From Bacteroidales bacterium (lineage in GTDB: Bacteria > Bacteroidota > Bacteroidia > Bacteroidales > Muribaculaceae), in contig DXXK01000027.1 in assembly GCA_019416425.1 (NCBI GenBank), positions 22,058 through 86,057 on the forward strand: 64,000 nt of DNA. Direction: 5' to 3'. The notes below the pieces were generated by a model. The model saw nothing but the letters and a program-made list of their open reading frames with translations, ran no database searches and was not told where the DNA came from. Every line of letters begins with the position of its first letter. The first letter of the stretch is position 1. Below, piece after piece: positions 60,810 to 64,000 of this stretch. A program made the translations under genes and the position numbers.

Positions 60810-62126
60810 ATGAGCAAGCTAATAGCGATAGTGGGCCGTCCCAATGTGGGCAAGTCCACGTTGTTCAACCGTCTGACGCAGACGCGGCAGGCCATCGTTG
60901 ACGGTACAGCCGGCACCACACGCGACCGGCAGTACGGCAAAGTGGACTGGAACGGTCAGGAATTCAGCATCGTCGACACCGGTGGCTGGGTGGTCAACTC
61001 CGACGATATCTTCGAGGAGGAGATCAACAAGCAGGTGCACATCGCCATCGAGGAGGCCGACGTGATCCTGTTCGTGGTGGACTGCACCACCGGCGTAACC
61101 GACCTGGACGACAAGGTGGCCCAGATACTGCGGCGCAGCAAGAAGCCCGTCATAGTCGTGGCCAACAAGGAGGACGTGGGCAACGCCCGCTTCAACTCCG
61201 CCGAGTTCTACAGCTTCGGCCTGGGCGACCCCATCGAGGTGTCGTCGGCCAACGGCTCGGGAACCGGCGACCTGCTGGACGAGATAGTCAAGGACATGCC
61301 CGACAAGGAACCCGAGGAAGAGACCGAGCGGAATGTGGCCAGGTTCGCCATCGTGGGCCGGCCCAACGCCGGAAAGTCATCGCTGATCAACGCCTTCATC
61401 GGTGAGGAACGCCACATCGTAACCGATATCGCCGGTACCACGCGTGACTCCATCTACCATCGGTACAACAAGTTCGGTTTCGACTTCTACCTGGTGGACA
61501 CCGCCGGCATCCGCAAGAAGAACAAGGTGAACGAGGACATCGAGTACTACTCGGTGATCCGCAGCATCCGCGCCATCGAGGCGTCGGACGTCTGCATCCT
61601 GCTGATCGACGCCACGCGCGGCATCGAGGCGCAGGACGCCAACATCTTCGGCCTGATCCAGCGCAACCGCAAGGGGCTGGTGGTGTGCGTCAACAAGTGG
61701 GACCTGGTCGAGGACCGCGGTCTGGAGGCGCAGCGGCGTTACGAGCAGGCCATCCGCGCCCGGTTCGCGCCCTTCACCGACTTCCCTATCCTGTTCACAT
61801 CCGCGCTGACCAAGCAGCGCATCTTCAAGGTGCTGGAGACTGCTGTCCACGTCTACGAGAACCGCCGCCGCGTCATACCCACCGCCAAGCTCAACGAGTA
61901 CATGCTTGAGGTGATTGCCGAGACACCGCCTCCCGCCAACAAGGGCAAGTACGTCAAGATCAAGTATGTGACGATGCTGAAGGAGTCCGTCATACCGACG
62001 TTCATCTTCTTCTGCAACCTGCCGCAGTGGGTCAAGGAGCCTTACCGCCGATTCCTGGAGAACCGGATCCGCGACCACTGGGACTTCCACGGTACCCCCA
62101 TCGCCATCTTCATGCGCGAGAAGTGA
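60810..62126 (+). CDS. der: GTPase Der (EngA), double-domain
   Basis: Large-subunit ribosome-assembly GTPase. The 438-residue protein has two tandem G domains: the first with GRPNVGKSTLFNRL, DTGGW and NKED; the second, from about residue 175, with GRPNAGKSSLINAF, DTAGIRKKNKV and NKWDL. A KH-like domain ends the protein (PPPANKGKYVKIKYVTML, NRIRDHWDFHGTPI). Length is standard. It is the last gene of the operon. Confidence 0.98.
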   Translation: MSKLIAIVGRPNVGKSTLFNRLTQTRQAIVDGTAGTTRDRQYGKVDWNGQEFSIVDTGGWVVNSDDIFEEEINKQVHIAIEEADVILFVVDCTTGVTDLDDKVAQILRRSKKPVIVVANKEDVGNARFNSAEFYSFGLGDPIEVSSANGSGTGDLLDEIVKDMPDKEPEEETERNVARFAIVGRPNAGKSSLINAFIGEERHIVTDIAGTTRDSIYHRYNKFGFDFYLVDTAGIRKKNKVNEDIEYYSVIRSIRAIEASDVCILLIDATRGIEAQDANIFGLIQRNRKGLVVCVNKWDLVEDRGLEAQRRYEQAIRARFAPFTDFPILFTSALTKQRIFKVLETAVHVYENRRRVIPTAKLNEYMLEVIAETPPPANKGKYVKIKYVTMLKESVIPTFIFFCNLPQWVKEPYRRFLENRIRDHWDFHGTPIAIFMREK

Positions 62127-62145
62127 CACGCCATATTTCCGCATA

Positions 62146-62187
62146 GACGCGCGGTACAGCTGTATTTATCAGCATGTGCCGCGCGTC
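62146..62187 (+). other. Very stable 17-bp hairpin downstream of der
   Basis: GACGCGCGGTACA (62146-62158) pairs with TGTGCCGCGCGTC (62175-62187; one G-U), continued by GCTG/CAGC inside. An A-run rather than a T-run follows, so it is not a standard terminator on the der strand. Confidence 0.7.
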
Positions 62188-62322
62188 AAAAATATATCGG
62201 CACCAAGTGTGTAGGCGCAATTATCCATTGTGGAATAGGGGCAAAATTAACGTAACTAGCGTTTTACCTCCTCTTTAAATGTTAAATATTATTAACTTCT
62301 GTAATATTTGAGTTAACCACGC

Positions 62323-62352
62323 TTGTTTTTAAGCAAAACGGTTGTATCTTTG
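62323..62352 (+). promoter_or_regulatory. Promoter of the DUF3575/DUF3868 genes
   Basis: TTG at 62323-62325, nineteen bases, TATCTTTG at 62345-62352, a full match to the consensus. The leader would be about 240 bases. Confidence 0.68.
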
Positions 62353-62599
62353 CATAGATTTTCGATTTGCATATAACCGAAAATACTGTAGTATACTCCG
62401 AAATCCAGTGAGGGACGCGTCCTTTGGTGGCCGTATGCTATACCGCTGTTTAATTAAAACGACATACTTTGACTGTTTTTGATAGCTTATACGTTTGACA
62501 ATAACGGCTTTTTATAAAACGCGAAACGTATATCTGTTTTTTTTAGACTGACAACTGATTTAGAAACTTTGACTGACGTAATTTCTTGTAGCTTGCACT

Positions 62600-63181
62600 A
62601 TGAAGAAAAGAATACATCTGCTGATGGCGGCGATGATGCTGACGTTTGTATCAGCCGCAGCCCAGAACGTAGCGCTGAAGACCAACCTGCTGTACGATGC
62701 GACCTGCACCCTGAACGGGGGTGTTGAGGTAAGGTTCGCGCCGCAGTGGACCGGCGACCTGAGCGGCAACCTCAACGCCTGGACCGTCGACGGCAGGAAG
62801 TGGAAGCACTGGGCCGTGCAGCCCGAGGTCCGCTACTGGTTCTGCCAGGCCTTCGCCGGACACTTCGTCGGCGCGCATCTGATCGGAGGCCAGTACAACT
62901 TCGGCAACCTCGACATGCCGTTCAGGTTCCTCGGCACCAATTACAAGAACCTCAAGGACTACCGCTACCAGGGCTGGATGGGCGGCGCGGGCGTCGCGTA
63001 CGGCTACAGCTGGATCCTGGACAGGCACTGGAGCATCGAGGCCGAGATCGGCATCGGCTGGGTCTACACCCGCTACGACAGGTACGAGTGCGCCGACTGC
63101 GGCCGGAAGGTCGACAGCGACCGTCCCCACAACTATTTCGGACCGACCAAGGCGGCCATAAACCTGATATACACATTCTGA
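62600..63181 (+). CDS. DUF3575 outer-membrane-type protein, pilus-locus associated
   Basis: A 193-residue exported protein. The signal peptide ends near SAAAQ (residue 22). The body (NVALKTNLLYDATCTLNGGVEVRF at the start, WSIEAEIGIGWVYTRYDRYEC later, ending INLIYTF) is a DUF3575-type outer-membrane beta-barrel with alternating hydrophobic residues and a terminal aromatic residue. A Cys-x-x-Cys (CADC) sits near residue 165. In Bacteroidales, DUF3575 genes usually open type V (fimbrillin) pilus loci together with DUF3868, which follows here. The function in pilus assembly is not established. Confidence 0.8.
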   Translation: MKKRIHLLMAAMMLTFVSAAAQNVALKTNLLYDATCTLNGGVEVRFAPQWTGDLSGNLNAWTVDGRKWKHWAVQPEVRYWFCQAFAGHFVGAHLIGGQYNFGNLDMPFRFLGTNYKNLKDYRYQGWMGGAGVAYGYSWILDRHWSIEAEIGIGWVYTRYDRYECADCGRKVDSDRPHNYFGPTKAAINLIYTF

Positions 63182-63186
63182 GCAAC

Positions 63187-64000
63187 ATGAAGACAATCCA
63201 CAGATACGCGGCAGTCGCGGCGCTGGCCGTCACGGCCCTGTCGGCGCAGGCCGAGAGCCTGGTCAGGCTGTCCGACATAAACGTGCGCCGTGTCGGCGAC
63301 AAACTCTATGTGGCGATGGACATCATCCCCAGCGACATCCGCCCCGGACGCGACAACGAGGTGGTGTTCACCCCGATGCTGACCGGCGTCACCACCACCG
63401 ACACGCTCTACCTCCCCTCGGTCCGCATCGCGGGACGCAACCGCTACTACGCGCATGTCCGCAACAAGGACGTCGCCCCGGGCGACAAGGTCTACTCCGC
63501 AAGCTCCAGGGAGGTCATCTCCTACCGCGACGAGGTTCCCTTCGAGCCCTGGATGACACGGTCACGCCTGGACATGTGCCAGAAATTAGGCAACTGCTGC
63601 AAGCCGCTGCGCAAAGACGAGGACACTCCGCTGGCCGAGCTGGACTTCGAGCCCCCGCGCTTCATCCCCGACTTCCGTTTCATCGAGCTGACGGGCGACA
63701 GCGCCATCGAGCTGACCGCCGAGGGCCGCGCCTACATCGACTTCGTGGTGAACCGCACCGAGATCAAGCCGACCTACCGCCGCAACAAGACGGAGATCGC
63801 CAGGATCATCGAGTCCATCGACAAGGTCAGGAACGACCCGGACGCCACCATAACGCGCATCACCATCAAGGGCTACGCCTCGCCCGAGGGCCCGTACGAC
63901 AACAACGTGCGCCTGGCCATGGGCCGTACCGCGTCGCTCAAGGAATATGTGCGCCGGCACTACAGCTTCGACCCCGAGATCATGAGCACGGACTACGAGC
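63187..64000 (+). CDS. DUF3868/OmpA-like protein, 3' end outside window
   Basis: The frame from ATG 63187 stays open to the right edge (271 codons seen). A signal peptide (ending near LSAQA) is followed by a DUF3868-type beta domain (LYVAMDIIPSDIRPGRDNEV, then YRDEVPFEPWM). From about residue 200 comes an OmpA-like peptidoglycan-associated region (FVVNRTEIKPTYRRNKTEI, ITIKGYASPEGPYDNN). The pairing with DUF3575 is the standard start of fimbrillin-type pilus operons, so fimbrial subunit genes are expected to the right of the window. The protein may anchor the pilus to the cell wall; that is inference. Confidence 0.82.
   Translation, partial: MKTIHRYAAVAALAVTALSAQAESLVRLSDINVRRVGDKLYVAMDIIPSDIRPGRDNEVVFTPMLTGVTTTDTLYLPSVRIAGRNRYYAHVRNKDVAPGDKVYSASSREVISYRDEVPFEPWMTRSRLDMCQKLGNCCKPLRKDEDTPLAELDFEPPRFIPDFRFIELTGDSAIELTAEGRAYIDFVVNRTEIKPTYRRNKTEIARIIESIDKVRNDPDATITRITIKGYASPEGPYDNNVRLAMGRTASLKEYVRRHYSFDPEIMSTDYE

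Larger units (their letters stand above)
62127..62599 (+). promoter_or_regulatory. Control region between der and the pilus locus
   Basis: About 470 A+T-rich bases with no credible gene. It holds a very stable hairpin (62146-62187), several GTTAA/TTAAC words just upstream of a promoter (62281-62317), the promoter at 62323-62352, and a leader of about 240 bases with two inverted repeats: ATTTTCG/CGAAAAT (62358-62364, 62378-62384) and TATACGTTT/AAACGTATA (62488-62496, 62524-62532). A direct 10-bp repeat, ACTTTGACTG, occurs at 62466 and 62566. Confidence 0.6.

Noticed and set aside
62242..62249. Minus-strand TAATTTTG downstream of der as an antisense promoter
   Set aside because: No TTG at a suitable distance and no gene to its left on that strand.
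62488..62532. Invertible DNA switch for the pilus locus
   Set aside because: The 9-bp arms enclose only 27 bases and lie downstream of the promoter; no recombinase gene is in view. It is better seen as leader RNA structure.

Overview
The window reads as chromosomal DNA of a gut-type Bacteroidota, order Bacteroidales, most like a Muribaculaceae-type organism. The grounds are paired SusC/SusD genes, two hybrid two-component systems (periplasmic sensor, kinase, receiver and AraC regulator in one protein), repeated promoters of the form TTG-N19/20-TAnnTTTG, almost no Shine-Dalgarno signal at many starts, and a DUF3575/DUF3868 pilus pair at the right edge. No database was available; all family names come from recognising motifs and architecture.

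Layout. (1) 1-13,082: a polysaccharide-utilisation locus (PUL) made of a truncated surface protein, SusC, SusD, a surface lipoprotein, a sialidase-fold (BNR-repeat) enzyme with a CBM9-like domain, and hybrid sensor HTCS-1. (2) 13,200-24,500: housekeeping genes: a secreted TonB-C protein, an unknown membrane protein, lysS, gpsA, pgi, a double-META lipoprotein and recA, then a leftward purF-pyrG-rubredoxin operon. Rubredoxin is a 53-residue gene. (3) 24,676-29,345: a small redox-cysteine protein, then a visibly A+T-rich leftward pair, a GT-C-like membrane protein and a PorZ-like propeller protein with a type IX secretion tail. (4) 29,526-35,262: a three-gene steroid/bile-acid-type reductase cluster (5-alpha-reductase family, old-yellow-enzyme reductase, short-chain dehydrogenase), then an acyl-CoA ligase and a polyprenyl diphosphate synthase. 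(5) 35,354-37,416: rnhB and a second PurF-like protein that has lost the catalytic glutaminase cysteine. (6) 37,534-51,959: a second PUL with divergent arms (susCD leftward; secreted protein, GH128-like beta-1,3-glucanase and HTCS-2 rightward). (7) 51,989-57,674: ruvB, a flippase, and a leftward envelope glycosylation operon (GT39, GT2, tandem LAB_N). (8) 57,788-62,126: tRNA-Arg(CCT), DUF177, rpmF, fabH, era, der. (9) 62,127-64,000: a long leader and the first two genes of a probable type V pilus locus.

How the parts work together. In each PUL the SusD lipoprotein and other surface binders capture a glycan, SusC imports the fragments through TonB energy, and the hybrid sensor reads periplasmic fragments and activates the locus. 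PUL-1 substrate is unsettled. PUL-2 most probably targets a beta-1,3-glucan because of its GH128-like enzyme.

Most notable observations: the compact 5AR/5BR/HSDH cluster; a 9-nt tandem repeat present between genes and inserted in frame in the ATPase domain of HTCS-2; three genes whose ATG lies exactly four bases after the -7 promoter element, predicting leaderless mRNAs; the glutaminase-dead PurF paralogue; and a 17-bp inverted repeat between susD and the next lipoprotein of PUL-1.
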